Positions 52,806-62,900 of a stretch of DNA of 64,000 bases are shown one piece after another. The stretch lies in the NCBI RefSeq assembly GCF_014855515.1, contig NZ_JACYFK010000004.1, forward strand, positions 1-64,000, in the 5' to 3' direction. This DNA comes from Euzebyella marina (GTDB lineage: Bacteria; Bacteroidota; Bacteroidia; Flavobacteriales; Flavobacteriaceae). Both the position numbers and the translations under genes were made by a program. The notes beneath the pieces are model-generated. The model searched no databases. It was not told the DNA's origin and saw nothing but the letters and a program-made list of their open reading frames with translations. Position 1 is the first letter of the stretch. Each line of letters begins with the position of its first letter.

Positions 52806-53702
52806 TTAAATCGCAAATTGCTTCAAACGCTGCTCGAGAATTTTCTTTTTTTCAGGACAGAATCCGCTTAAGGGAGGAACCATGTGATCCGAACAAATGT
52901 CCATCAGCGAGAGCGCACTTTTAATGGCCCTAATACTTTTGGTTGGGGAATCGTCAATCTCGTAAATTTCATTTTGCAGTTGAAGCACTTGTTGGCGCAA
53001 AAGCGTAATACTATCAAAGTCTTTATTGATGGAAGCCTCATAGAGCTCTACGAACAGCTTAGGAAAAATATTGGCTCCACCGGCCACTACGCCGTGTCCG
53101 CCATGCATCAGCACATCTGACATAAAAAGTTCGGCCCCTGCAATAATCGAGAACTGCTCATTTTTAAAGGCATCTATAAGCGTATACAAGGCGCCAAGGT
53201 CGCCCGAGCTATCCTTAACCCCAAAAGCGCCCATTTCTTTGGCACTTTTAATCGTTTCTAAAGACAGATGGAGTTTGGTACATACAGGAATATCGTAAAC
53301 GATCACGGGCAATTCGACCTGCGGAATTATCTTTTCAAGATATTCGACCATTTCACTTTGTGAGATAGGAAAATAGTAAGGCGGAGCCAACACTAGGTAA
53401 TCGGCACCCTCCTTCTTGGCGTGTTCGGCCATTTCGATAACTGCAGAAAAAGAGGTATCGGTTATACCGACCAAAACCGGTACGCGCCCAGCAATTATTC
53501 TACAAGACTCGGTAATTAGCTGTTTTCTTACCTCATAATCTAAACTCGGCCCTTCGCCATTGGTACCTAACAGAAAAATACCGTGTACCCCACCATTCAA
53601 CAAATGCATTATCAGTTTCTCGAGACTTTCAACATCGAGTTGCAGGTTTTCCAATAAGGGAGTAACCATCGGGGGAATAACCCCTCTTAGTGGATATTTC
53701 AT
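52806..53702 (-). CDS. DapA/NanA-family aldolase 2
   Basis: A 298-residue paralogue of aldolase 1 with the same loop (GTNGEGPSL), Tyr in YDIP and Schiff-base Lys in FGVKDSSGD. Over their length the two proteins are clearly close paralogues (for example GGVHGIFLLGTNGE and GGHGAVAGGANFFPKLFVDLYNASIN versus GGHGVVAGGANIFPKLFVELYEASIN). Both copies keep the catalytic residues, so they may act on two related keto acids. It follows the SusD gene by 138 bases and leads into the membrane protein gene. Confidence 0.85.
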   Translation of the reverse strand: MKYPLRGVIPPMVTPLLENLQLDVESLEKLIMHLLNGGVHGIFLLGTNGEGPSLDYEVRKQLITESCRIIAGRVPVLVGITDTSFSAVIEMAEHAKKEGADYLVLAPPYYFPISQSEMVEYLEKIIPQVELPVIVYDIPVCTKLHLSLETIKSAKEMGAFGVKDSSGDLGALYTLIDAFKNEQFSIIAGAELFMSDVLMHGGHGVVAGGANIFPKLFVELYEASINKDFDSITLLRQQVLQLQNEIYEIDDSPTKSIRAIKSALSLMDICSDHMVPPLSGFCPEKKKILEQRLKQFAI

Positions 53703-53840
53703 AGTAAGCTTGATTAGTGTTTGGCCAAAGTAAGACCAAAGTAGGCTTGCACACTACCACAATTTTATAGGAAACACATTATATCTTAACCATAAAGGGC
53801 AATTTTACACTATATCGAAAACACCCTAACCAATTCATAA

Positions 53841-55499
53841 TCAGTAGGGTTCGCCAGTACCTTGTAGTAACCAAAATTTTGACCATGCACTGTTATTACT
53901 TGCATCATCACCCTTAAACTCAGTAGGTTCTAACCGATCAATTGCCTGGGCAGAGTTTTGGTTGTTATCGATTTCGTCAATATGGTAATAAAACCTTAAG
54001 GGCAACGCCGCTCTTTTTGAAGCTGGCCCCGTTGTCAATTCTGGCAGGCCGGTACGTCTATAATCGAACCAAGCCTCGGTCGCCGCAGACCAACTTGCTA
54101 TCCACTTTTGAATAATGATATCATCTTCCCCACCATAAGTCGCCTCTCCTGAAATGTAGTCGTCGTAAGCCCCATCAATTTGCCAAGCAGCGAACGATTG
54201 CTTGACACCTTCATTGTAATAAGATTCAGCGCTACCGCTAATCCAACCTTTTGTTACGGCTTCCGCCAATATAAAATTGACCTCCGATGCAGACATAAGT
54301 CTCGATTGAAGCAAAGGGCCACTAGCTTCTTTATAAATATCGTTCAGTTGCGATACATGAAGGTTCAACGTACCTTGATTGACATCTTCACTCAAATTAT
54401 AAGAGGCTCCAAAAGTCAAGGCCGTTGGCAAACCAACGTACAAACTATCAAAGTCTACGGGAAAGCCCACTGTGTTTTCATAGGCATCCACTATATCTTG
54501 CGAGACGTGTCTCTTTCCCTCTTCATCAACATAATCGGTACCGTCGGGCGCACCCTCATCTAAAACTAAGGGTACATCTATTGAGTTGGCCCAAACACCC
54601 AACCTAGGGTCCTCTAAATCTTGAAGTAAATCGACCAAGGTTTTGGCCATCTTGACCCTAAAGTATGAACCTTGGGGATCCGCATCAAATTTGGTATTCG
54701 TCGGCCAAGCATCGTTCGTAGTATTACCAATGTAGGGCATATTGGCATCATCGGCAGCCTGTAAAATCAGAGGATAGGTCTGCGGCTGAGAAACTATCAA
54801 TTCAATACCTTGTCTTGCGACGGCAGGTTCCTTTTCAGAGAGGCGCATGTAATACCGCAGCAGCAATGAATTGGCAAACTTTCGCCATTTGGCGACATCA
54901 CCGCCAAACAGAATATCTTGATCAGCCTGAATACTGAAATAACTGTCTTGACTATTACTCAGTAATAAATTAGCCTTCTTTAAATCGGAATGTATTCCTT
55001 GATAAATCGTCTGTTGGGCATCAAATTCAGCATCAAAAAATTCTGCCCCTTCATCGCCTCTCAGCGCATTTGTATAGGGGGCATCACCCCAGAGATCCGC
55101 AATCATTCCGAACAGGTAAGACTTCATTATCAAGCCTACCCCATGATGAAAATCCAAACTTTCCTCTTCCGCCTTTTCAATCATAGTTTTATTATTCGTA
55201 AGCAGGCTGTAATACCCATTCCAACTATGCGAATCATTGCTCCAGTCATAAGCATTGTGCCCACTTGACCAGCCATCTTTTTGTGTGTGTTGCATAACGC
55301 CGGCCATATCGCCAAAGCCAAGGTTGACCACATTTTTACCGACCCCGTTGATTACCGTCGGCAGCAAAAGATTGGGATCAACATTCTCAGACCCTATTTG
55401 ATTGGGGTTTTCGTTCAGTTCTTCAAGACCGTGGCATGAAATAAGAGCACATATGCCTACCATGCCCATGACCACCTTATTCGCTATTCTGTACATCAT
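53841..55499 (-). CDS. SusD/RagB-type surface lipoprotein
   Basis: A 552-residue SusD-family lipoprotein (lipobox ALISC), which forms the lid on its SusC partner and captures substrate at the cell surface. Seen are the conserved start DNPN-like NENPNQIG, helical TPR-like stretches (KSYLFGMIADLWGDAPYTNAL), and MSASEVNFILAEAVTKGW followed by IIQKWIASWSAATEAWFDYRRTGLPEL. The RRTG region puts it in the SusD-like_2 group, often linked to nutrients other than starch. It starts 16 bases after the SusC stop. Confidence 0.92.
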   Translation of the reverse strand: MMYRIANKVVMGMVGICALISCHGLEELNENPNQIGSENVDPNLLLPTVINGVGKNVVNLGFGDMAGVMQHTQKDGWSSGHNAYDWSNDSHSWNGYYSLLTNNKTMIEKAEEESLDFHHGVGLIMKSYLFGMIADLWGDAPYTNALRGDEGAEFFDAEFDAQQTIYQGIHSDLKKANLLLSNSQDSYFSIQADQDILFGGDVAKWRKFANSLLLRYYMRLSEKEPAVARQGIELIVSQPQTYPLILQAADDANMPYIGNTTNDAWPTNTKFDADPQGSYFRVKMAKTLVDLLQDLEDPRLGVWANSIDVPLVLDEGAPDGTDYVDEEGKRHVSQDIVDAYENTVGFPVDFDSLYVGLPTALTFGASYNLSEDVNQGTLNLHVSQLNDIYKEASGPLLQSRLMSASEVNFILAEAVTKGWISGSAESYYNEGVKQSFAAWQIDGAYDDYISGEATYGGEDDIIIQKWIASWSAATEAWFDYRRTGLPELTTGPASKRAALPLRFYYHIDEIDNNQNSAQAIDRLEPTEFKGDDASNNSAWSKFWLLQGTGEPY

Positions 55500-55515
55500 C
55501 GTGAAGTTTTATCAA

Positions 55516-58500
55516 TTAAAAAGTGAGGCCAATTTTGATTCCTATCGGAACCAACCAAGGTTCTACGTTATACCTTTCTATACCCTGTTTGAACTGGGTT
55601 CCTCGATTGTCCCTGCCAGTTTCAGCCTGAAAAGCTCTTTCAGGGTCAATGCCGAAATCTGAATCTTTTGTCCATAGCATGATATTTCTGCTATAGAGCG
55701 AAACATTCAAATCTTCAATACCTATTCTATCTAAATGTTTTGAGGGGATGTTGTAACCAAAAGCAATCTCTCGAAGCTTGATATAATCTGCATCGAACAT
55801 GTGAGGGGTACCAAACTCCCAAGGGTTACCGACCGAAAACGGTATGACATTGGTTCCTACGTCACCCAAATTTTCATAATCAAGAATAAAGTTACCGTTC
55901 TCATCATGGGTTCCGACCACACCGGCATTGAAAATACCATCGTAAACCACTCTACCACCAAGGCTCTCGGCCAGACCACCATCACCAGGCGGGCCACCGA
56001 TGGAAAGAAAGTTTTCACCATAAATCAATCTGTCGGCATTATCGAGTACCCATTGTTTCATTTCAGGCCCTAATTCAGATATACCTGGATTGACCAAATT
56101 GTCTATCAATGTTTGACCATAGCCATCTTCGACCAGATATCGGGATGTTTGCGACATGTATTGCCCTCCTGAACGCCAGTCAAAAGTAAGGTTCAAAGTA
56201 AAATTCTTATAAGAAAGACTGGATTGAAGGCCCATCACAAAATCAGGGTTATAGTTGCCTACCTTCACCCTTTCTTCAGTTGCCAACCATTCGGCATCTT
56301 CGCCTTGACCCAATAAAGGGTAGTTGTAATAGGGTGAATTCTCATCGGTTACCCTTCTAATCATCGGGGAATAAATATTACCTACCAAACCATCTTCCCC
56401 AGTTGCGGGGTTGGCCACATAACCGCGCGAGACACTTTTGTTCTCACTCCAGAATTCTATATAATCGACACCATCGGCGAGAGCGAGAATTTTAGATTCA
56501 TTGGTGGTATAATTCACATTTAAATCCCAATTCCAATCATCCCTCTGCACGGGAGTAAAGCCCAAGGCCAATTCAAAACCTTTGCTCTCTAAGACCCCAG
56601 CGTTGATGCTAACGCTGTTATAGCCTGAAGAACCGGGTATCGGTATGTTAGGTACTATCTGATTTTTGTTCTCTACGGTATAGTAAGTACCCTCAAATCG
56701 TAAGCGATTTCCAAACATCGCCAAATCCAACCCAAACTCTTGGGAAGTAGCTTCCTCAGGTTCTAAATCAGGTGTATTTAAGCCACCTTGCGCGCTGTAG
56801 AGAACGGCATTGTCCCATTGACCGGAATTATTGAAATAAGCGCCCAATTGATACGGACTTGTATCGTTACCCACACGGGCCCAACCACCGCGCAGTTTCA
56901 ATAAGTCGACCTTTGGTATAGTCACTAACTCGCTCACCAAAAAGCTTAAAGAAGCAGAGGGGTAGAAATACGATCGATTATCGACCGGTAGAGTACTTGA
57001 CCAGTCGTTACGGGCCGTAACATCTAAATAAAGCATATCGTAAACTCCAATGTTGGCCAAGGCATAAACACTGTTAATTGCCCTTTCGGAAGTAAAACTG
57101 GAATAGTTCAAAGAAGTAGGCGCTATATTATCAACGGTAAACAAATTAGGAACGATGAGGCCGGCCCTTGAAAAAGCGGAATTGCTCAAACCTCTATTCC
57201 GCTGGTACATTAAATTGCCCCCTGCAGATACGGTCACGTCAAACTTGTTCCAATCTTTGGTGTACGAAGCCAAGAAGTCAACATTGGTCTCCATGCCTTC
57301 ACTTTCTGCGATACCATAGGTTCCGTTATTATTTTCACGGGTATAGCCCGGAGCCATTTTAGTTTCTTGGGTTTGGCTGAAACTGTTCAGGTTATAGCTA
57401 GTGCGAAGGTTAAAACCAGGAAAGGCATTCCAATCCAAGGCCACATTACCGTAAACCCGAAAGCGGGAATAGCTATTGTTGACCTCATTGGCCAAGAACC
57501 ATGGGTTTTCATAATTAGCTGAAAAATTATAGATATCGGTTCCCGGTAGCTTGTAGTCTTTGATATCAAGTATATTAACGTTAGCAGGAATGCTATAGGC
57601 GGCCTGAAGCGGATTCGTACCTCTGTTGGAAGCTGGTCTATTATCGGCGTAACTGTGCACAACATTCACGTTGGTACTGACCGTCAATTTCTGGCTCATG
57701 TTCGAGGAAGCCGATAAAGAGAAACTATTTCGCTGCAAATCTGAATTGGGAACAACCCCGGTATTGTCCATTGCAGTTACTCCCAAACGATAATTCAAAA
57801 CTTCGTTGCTACTGCTCACGGTAAGACTATTGGTAGTAGTAATACCGTTTCGAACAAATTCTTTTACATTGTTGGGATAGCCTTTTAATTCGGTGGGAAT
57901 AGGAACACCATTGGCATCTAAAGGGGAATTCCACTGTACGGCAAAATAACCGCGATCCAGTTCAGGACCTCCGTTACCACCCGAGTTAAGAACATCGGGC
58001 ATAATATTGCCCCCTTCGGAAGCATCTGAGTAAGAGAAATAACCTGAAGCGTAACGTGACTGGGTATCAATATATCTATAGGGAATGTCGAAAACGGTAT
58101 TCGATGTAAAATTTACTTTCATTCGCTGACCTTTGACCGCTTTTTTCGTCGTAATCAACACGACCCCGTTACCTGCTCGAGACCCGTATAATGCGGCAGC
58201 ACTGGGCCCCTTGAGAATAGAGACGTCCTCAATGCTCTGAGGATCCAAATCGGATATGGCGTTACCATAATCGACAGGGTTTCTATCACCAAAGCCACCG
58301 ATATTATTAAGGCTATTGGCAACGGGAACCCCATCGATTACAAACAAAGGTTGGTTATCGGAACTTAAGGATATGGCCCCCCTGATTACCATGCTGACGG
58401 AAGAGCCGGTGCCGCCAGTATTATTTAAAGTAACCCCCGCCACTTTACCTGAAAGCGAATTCAAAACATTTTCTTGGGCCACTCTGGTGAGTTCTTCGCC

Positions 58501-58923
58501 TGCTACATTCTCTACGGAATAACCCAATGATTTATCTTCTCTCTTGATGCCCAAAGCCGTTACTACTACCTCATCCAATGCCTCAGTATTGGTCTCCAAG
58601 GAAACATTAATGGTAGAACTACCAGAAACTGCGACCTCCTGAGAAACAAATCCGAGGTACGAAAACTCCAAAACTGGGTTTTCAGACTGAATGGTTATGC
58701 TGTAAAGTCCGTCGAAATCAGTGGTTACTCCATTATTGGTTCCTTTTTCCATAATGGTCACCCCGGGAAGCGGCATACCATCTTCTGCGGAAGAGACGGC
58801 TCCCGTTACGGTCTGAGCCATGATTTCACCTACACACAGAAAAACCGTTAACGTCACTATTCGAAACAGCCATGTACGGCCTTGTGAAAACGGTGACCTA
58901 TTCTTTTTATAAAAATCTTCCAT
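55516..58923 (-). CDS. SusC/RagA-type TonB-linked outer-membrane transporter
   Basis: An 1135-residue SusC. A signal and hydrophobic segment (VTLTVFLCVGEIMAQ) is followed by a carboxypeptidase-like N-terminal domain (TGAVSSAEDGMPLPGVTIMEKGTNNGVTTDFDG), the plug with the SusC signature (QEEN-like VAQENVLNSLSGKVAGV, SILKGPSAAALYGSRAGNGVVLITTKK) and a large barrel ending KIGLTF. It imports oligomers with SusD. It follows the PKD gene by 51 bases and SusD follows, so the order PKD-SusC-SusD is one transcript. Confidence 0.94.
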   Translation of the reverse strand: MEDFYKKNRSPFSQGRTWLFRIVTLTVFLCVGEIMAQTVTGAVSSAEDGMPLPGVTIMEKGTNNGVTTDFDGLYSITIQSENPVLEFSYLGFVSQEVAVSGSSTINVSLETNTEALDEVVVTALGIKREDKSLGYSVENVAGEELTRVAQENVLNSLSGKVAGVTLNNTGGTGSSVSMVIRGAISLSSDNQPLFVIDGVPVANSLNNIGGFGDRNPVDYGNAISDLDPQSIEDVSILKGPSAAALYGSRAGNGVVLITTKKAVKGQRMKVNFTSNTVFDIPYRYIDTQSRYASGYFSYSDASEGGNIMPDVLNSGGNGGPELDRGYFAVQWNSPLDANGVPIPTELKGYPNNVKEFVRNGITTTNSLTVSSSNEVLNYRLGVTAMDNTGVVPNSDLQRNSFSLSASSNMSQKLTVSTNVNVVHSYADNRPASNRGTNPLQAAYSIPANVNILDIKDYKLPGTDIYNFSANYENPWFLANEVNNSYSRFRVYGNVALDWNAFPGFNLRTSYNLNSFSQTQETKMAPGYTRENNNGTYGIAESEGMETNVDFLASYTKDWNKFDVTVSAGGNLMYQRNRGLSNSAFSRAGLIVPNLFTVDNIAPTSLNYSSFTSERAINSVYALANIGVYDMLYLDVTARNDWSSTLPVDNRSYFYPSASLSFLVSELVTIPKVDLLKLRGGWARVGNDTSPYQLGAYFNNSGQWDNAVLYSAQGGLNTPDLEPEEATSQEFGLDLAMFGNRLRFEGTYYTVENKNQIVPNIPIPGSSGYNSVSINAGVLESKGFELALGFTPVQRDDWNWDLNVNYTTNESKILALADGVDYIEFWSENKSVSRGYVANPATGEDGLVGNIYSPMIRRVTDENSPYYNYPLLGQGEDAEWLATEERVKVGNYNPDFVMGLQSSLSYKNFTLNLTFDWRSGGQYMSQTSRYLVEDGYGQTLIDNLVNPGISELGPEMKQWVLDNADRLIYGENFLSIGGPPGDGGLAESLGGRVVYDGIFNAGVVGTHDENGNFILDYENLGDVGTNVIPFSVGNPWEFGTPHMFDADYIKLREIAFGYNIPSKHLDRIGIEDLNVSLYSRNIMLWTKDSDFGIDPERAFQAETGRDNRGTQFKQGIERYNVEPWLVPIGIKIGLTF

Positions 58924-58974
58924 AATAGTGATACTAGAATTGGTTGTATATAAAGTTGGAATGGTTTAAAATTT

Positions 58975-59919
58975 TTACGGCACCACCTCAAATGTCAAGA
59001 TGACGGCGTTCGTATTCACACCTATAAAGTCAGGAGAAGCTGCCAAAAACATGACCAAGCGCATCGTATTGTCATTGATTTCCTGAATCATAACTTTCCG
59101 CTCAAAATCTAAAAGCCCTACGTACGCCGATTCGGAAAAATCGAGAGAACTGACACCTTCAAAAGAGACGGTTCCGCCATAGACTGAAGAAACCGTAAAA
59201 ACGGAGTCCTCGGTATAGCTAAAAGTAGCATTGTTATCAGGCGAAAAACTAGCAGTACACAAACCGAAATCGGCACCACCATCATTGACCACGCTGGCTC
59301 CCCCATCCGCTACGAATTGATAAACCAGACCACTGAACGCCGCATTGTCGGCCTTGAGATCCATCTCATACCTTCCGTCGAAATAAAAAGTAAATTCATC
59401 TTCGTATACTTCTGCCATACCTAGGCCTGCACCAAAAATGCCGGCCGGCAATGGATTGGGCGCACCATCAAATGGGGTAAGTTCGGCATCTGCATTGCCA
59501 AAATAATCGCTATCGGAATGAGCGCTAGAAAGTCTCCAAGTTTTACCGTCTTCATCAGTAGCGCCACCCGTTAAGAGCACATACGGGGTAATATCAAGTG
59601 CTAATTGAACCTCTTTGGTAATAGTTGTTCCCGCTTCATCGGTCGCCGTTAAAGTTGCCGTATAGTAGCCCGAATCTGAATATACGTGAACTGGGTTTTG
59701 TTGATTGCTAGAGGCTCCATCACCAAAATTCCATGACCAGCTAACGGCATTATTGGTCAAACCCTGAAAGGCCACTTTCTTGCCTTTTACCGAACTAAAG
59801 ATATCGGCAGAAAACGATATAGGCTCTTGGTTCGTATTGACATCGGTCTCACATCCACCCACGAAAAAAAGAGCGGACAAAGCAGCTAGATAAATTGATT
59901 TATAAGCTAGTTTTTTCAT
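58975..59919 (-). CDS. PKD-domain lipoprotein
   Basis: A 314-residue lipoprotein (lipobox FFVGGC) with a PKD/Ig-like domain at residues about 35-110 (WSWNFGDGASSNQQNPVHVYSDSGYYTATLTATDEAG). Its C-terminal half is beta-rich, resembling a carbohydrate-binding or SusE/F-like module (GKTWRLSSAHSDSDYFG, GRYEMDLKADN). In PULs such proteins bind the glycan at the surface. It is the first gene of the leftward SusCD operon, unusual because binding proteins normally follow SusD. Confidence 0.82.
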   Translation of the reverse strand: MKKLAYKSIYLAALSALFFVGGCETDVNTNQEPISFSADIFSSVKGKKVAFQGLTNNAVSWSWNFGDGASSNQQNPVHVYSDSGYYTATLTATDEAGTTITKEVQLALDITPYVLLTGGATDEDGKTWRLSSAHSDSDYFGNADAELTPFDGAPNPLPAGIFGAGLGMAEVYEDEFTFYFDGRYEMDLKADNAAFSGLVYQFVADGGASVVNDGGADFGLCTASFSPDNNATFSYTEDSVFTVSSVYGGTVSFEGVSSLDFSESAYVGLLDFERKVMIQEINDNTMRLVMFLAASPDFIGVNTNAVILTFEVVP

Positions 59920-60022
59920 GGTAAAAAGTTTTCATTTTCATCAAGCGGATAGTTGGTTATTATAATCGAGGGAAGATTGGGCTGAAAATCCAGAACTGTT
60001 AATTATTCTCTAATACCTGCTC

Positions 60023-60050
60023 CAAAACTATATTTTTAGCTTTGAAACAA
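60023..60050 (-). promoter_or_regulatory. promoter of the PKD-SusC-SusD operon
   Basis: On the minus strand a TTG (60048-60050) precedes TAGTTTTG (60023-60030) with a 17-base spacer. The transcript would have a leader of about 100 bases before ATG 59919. The spacer is slightly short for the consensus. Confidence 0.5.
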
Positions 60051-60147
60051 TTGCAAATATTTTGTTGATTATTGATAATATCTTATCTATTCAATTATTT
60101 TATTAAACATATTTTTACAAAATGAAGAATTATCACCCTATACTAAA

Positions 60148-60178
60148 TTTTAACATTTTAATCGATGTTTTAACATTT
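60148..60178 (+). repeat. direct repeat upstream of the ceramidase-like gene
   Basis: TTTTAACATTT at 60148-60158 and again at 60168-60178. The starts are 20 bases apart (two helix turns), and the second copy ends two bases before ATG 60181. It could be a regulator site or a leader element. Confidence 0.45.
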
Positions 60179-60180
60179 AA

Positions 60181-61485
60181 ATGAAGGTTAAGCAATTTTT
60201 AAATTTAAATTACCGGCTGTTGTTGGTCCTAATCATGTGCATTGCGACCCAGGCCTATTCATGGTCTCAAGATTTAATGGCCGGTGCCTCTAAACGAAAG
60301 ATTACGCCCGAACCTCTTATAGCTGTTTCGGGGGGCGTAGGCAAAGCACTAGCCACAACCGAAAAGAAAGGAGATTTGTATGTAAGAGCGTTGGTTCTAG
60401 CTAAAAATGACATTAAAGTGGCCATCGTTTCCGTTGACAACCTTGGTTGGCCTGCCGCACTCGGCAATAAAACAAGACAACTTGTTAGCCAGATACCGGC
60501 AGACAACATCTTGATAGGTGCCACGCATACTCATAGCGCCCCTGACGCCTACGCTTTCCCCGATGAGAATGGTGAACACAGCGCAGATTTAGAATATCTA
60601 GACTGGTGTGCTTCACAAATGGCAGAGGCTATAAACGAAGCACTTGAAAACTTAAAACCTGTTCATCTAAAAATCGGCCATGAGAAAGTGAATGGCAAAA
60701 TATCATATAACTATTATGCGCCTGACCTTTACGACCCTAGATGCGGAATTATTCAAGCTATACACTCTAAAGGAGAAAATAAAGGAAAGATACTGGCAAC
60801 TCTTATAAACTACGCCATTCACCCAGAAGTCATTGGAAACAAAAGAGGTATTATGAGCCCAGACCTCATTGGCCCACTGAACAAACGTATCGAAGAACTA
60901 ACCGGTGGAATGTCAATTTTTATGAACGGCGCACAGGGCGGAATGGTTACTGCTGATAACCGTTTGAAAGATGGCAAAGAAGTCAATGATTGGGAAGAGT
61001 GTAAACGTATTGGGCATTTATTGGCCGATGAGGCCTTACGGATTTTAGAGGGAGCAACATTACAGACACAACCTGACCTTTTTATAGCATCTAAAAAAGT
61101 ACAATTTCCGGTAGAATCGGAAATGATGCAATACATTCTTACCAATTCGCCTTTAGCCTTGGGTTCTGGTGATGGGCAATATGTGACCACCAACGTCAAC
61201 CTCATCAACCTCGGAACGGCCCAAATGATTACCATTCCTGGTGAAGCTTTGCCCAATATAGGTTATTATCTAAAAAGAAAAATGCCCACCCGACATACCT
61301 TTTTGTTGGGTCTGACGAATGATGCCTTTGGGTATATTTTGACGAAAGAAGACTTTAACAGTTTTGAAAGGTACCAATATGTATCGCGAACCAGTCTTGG
61401 TGAAATGACAGGGGATATTTTCGTCAATGAAGCACTTGATTTAATAAAAAATAGCAATAAACCTCAGAAACAAAACAACGAATGA
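60181..61485 (+). CDS. neutral/alkaline ceramidase-like exported protein
   Basis: A 434-residue exported protein (signal peptide ending ATQAYSWSQ). It reads as the N-terminal domain of the neutral/alkaline non-lysosomal ceramidase family: AGASKRKITPEP at the start, ILIGATHTHSAPDAYAF with metal-binding histidines, NYAIHPEV and MNGAQGGM. It lacks the C-terminal ceramidase domain, which is common for bacterial members of unknown substrate. It begins a rightward operon overlapping the next gene by 4 bases and is divergent from the PKD gene. Confidence 0.85.
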   Translation: MKVKQFLNLNYRLLLVLIMCIATQAYSWSQDLMAGASKRKITPEPLIAVSGGVGKALATTEKKGDLYVRALVLAKNDIKVAIVSVDNLGWPAALGNKTRQLVSQIPADNILIGATHTHSAPDAYAFPDENGEHSADLEYLDWCASQMAEAINEALENLKPVHLKIGHEKVNGKISYNYYAPDLYDPRCGIIQAIHSKGENKGKILATLINYAIHPEVIGNKRGIMSPDLIGPLNKRIEELTGGMSIFMNGAQGGMVTADNRLKDGKEVNDWEECKRIGHLLADEALRILEGATLQTQPDLFIASKKVQFPVESEMMQYILTNSPLALGSGDGQYVTTNVNLINLGTAQMITIPGEALPNIGYYLKRKMPTRHTFLLGLTNDAFGYILTKEDFNSFERYQYVSRTSLGEMTGDIFVNEALDLIKNSNKPQKQNNE

Positions 61486-62882
61486 AAAAGATTTTAAATA
61501 CACCTTTCTGGCTGGTCTGCCTTGTATGTGTAGGCCTGATCAACTCTTGTAAAGAGAGTAAAAAAGATGCTGTCGCGGAAGCAGAAACGGTAGCGGAAGT
61601 TACTCCTGAAAACGCCCTCAAAAGCTATTTAGAAAATGGGGATGAAACATTTTCTTGGGTTTTAAAGGATAGTTTTGATCTGCAAGGAGTAAAAGCATAT
61701 GACTTGCTTTTGACTTCCCAGAAATGGAGGGAGCACACATGGAAACATCAATTAACGATTTTTGTGCCGGAAAATATTGAATTCGATGGCTCGCTTTTAT
61801 TTATCACAGGAGGTCACCTGAAGGATGGAGAACCCAAATGGAAGAATATGGATAAAGAGGGTAGTGAAACGGAGCCTATGGCTTTGATGGCAATGAAGAA
61901 CAAGGCTATAACCGCCATAGTCAGACAGGTACCCATGCAACCACTCTACGAAGGCGACTTGGTAGAAGACCAATTGATTTCGTTTACCCTACATAATTTT
62001 AAGAACGACAAAGATTATACCTGGCCCCTGCTCTTTCCGATGGTAAAGAGCGCCGTACGGGCTATGGATGCAGTACAGGAGTTTAGTCAAGAAAAGCTTA
62101 AGAAGAAAGTCTCAAGATTTACGGTTTCGGGTGCCTCCAAACGTGGCTGGACTACCTGGTTGACCGGTGCCAGTGACAAACGTGTAGAAGCCATTGCGCC
62201 TATGGTAATCGATGTACTGAACATGCCGGTGAGCCTCGATTACCACTTAGAATCTTGGAACGAGTATAGTGTTCAAATCAACGATTATATTAAACTTGAA
62301 ATTCCGCAAACGGTCAACACGGGCGATGGGCAAGCCCTTACCCAAATGATAGACCCCTACTCTTATAGGGCAGACCTGACCATGCCAAAATTGATATTCA
62401 TAGGCACCAATGACGAATACTGGCCAGTTGATGCCATTAAACACTACATCAACGATATACCAGGAGAAAACTATATTCATTATACGCCGAACGCCGGACA
62501 TAATTTAGGAGGTGGTGAAGAAGCCCTAAAATCGCTAAGCGGGTTTTGGGCGCAAACCTTGGCTAAAGAGAAATATGACAACCTGAATTATAAAATCGAT
62601 ACCGAAGAGCAAAGTGCTACTTTATCGGTCTCTTCTTCAACCGATAATTTGACCAATGCCTTTCTATGGACAGCCGATTCAACTGACCGTGATTTCAGGG
62701 ATGAAGAATGGAGTTCAACGCCCATTAAGTTAAATGATGATGGTGAGGTTAGCGAGGAAATTGATTACCCAAAAACGGGATTCAAGGCTTTTTATATCGA
62801 TTTGGAATATAAAGACATCAATGGTGGTACTTATACCAAAAGTACACGAATGTATCTGGCAGATGATGATGAAGTTTTATAA
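61482..62882 (+). CDS. PhoPQ-activated pathogenicity-related family hydrolase, lipoprotein
   Basis: A 466-residue lipoprotein (lipobox GLINSC) of the PhoPQ-regulated family, an alpha/beta hydrolase. The nucleophile-elbow-like VSGASKRGWTTWLTGA lies near residue 215, IGTNDEYWPVDAIKHY is the acid region, and HYTPNAGHNLGG has the catalytic His. The C-terminal 100 residues add a beta domain. Its ATG overlaps the ceramidase-like stop (ATGA), so the products are made together. The natural substrate is not known; a sugar or lipid ester is a guess. Confidence 0.82.
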   Translation: MKKILNTPFWLVCLVCVGLINSCKESKKDAVAEAETVAEVTPENALKSYLENGDETFSWVLKDSFDLQGVKAYDLLLTSQKWREHTWKHQLTIFVPENIEFDGSLLFITGGHLKDGEPKWKNMDKEGSETEPMALMAMKNKAITAIVRQVPMQPLYEGDLVEDQLISFTLHNFKNDKDYTWPLLFPMVKSAVRAMDAVQEFSQEKLKKKVSRFTVSGASKRGWTTWLTGASDKRVEAIAPMVIDVLNMPVSLDYHLESWNEYSVQINDYIKLEIPQTVNTGDGQALTQMIDPYSYRADLTMPKLIFIGTNDEYWPVDAIKHYINDIPGENYIHYTPNAGHNLGGGEEALKSLSGFWAQTLAKEKYDNLNYKIDTEEQSATLSVSSSTDNLTNAFLWTADSTDRDFRDEEWSSTPIKLNDDGEVSEEIDYPKTGFKAFYIDLEYKDINGGTYTKSTRMYLADDDEVL

Positions 62883-62900
62883 AATTCTAATAGTATAGTT

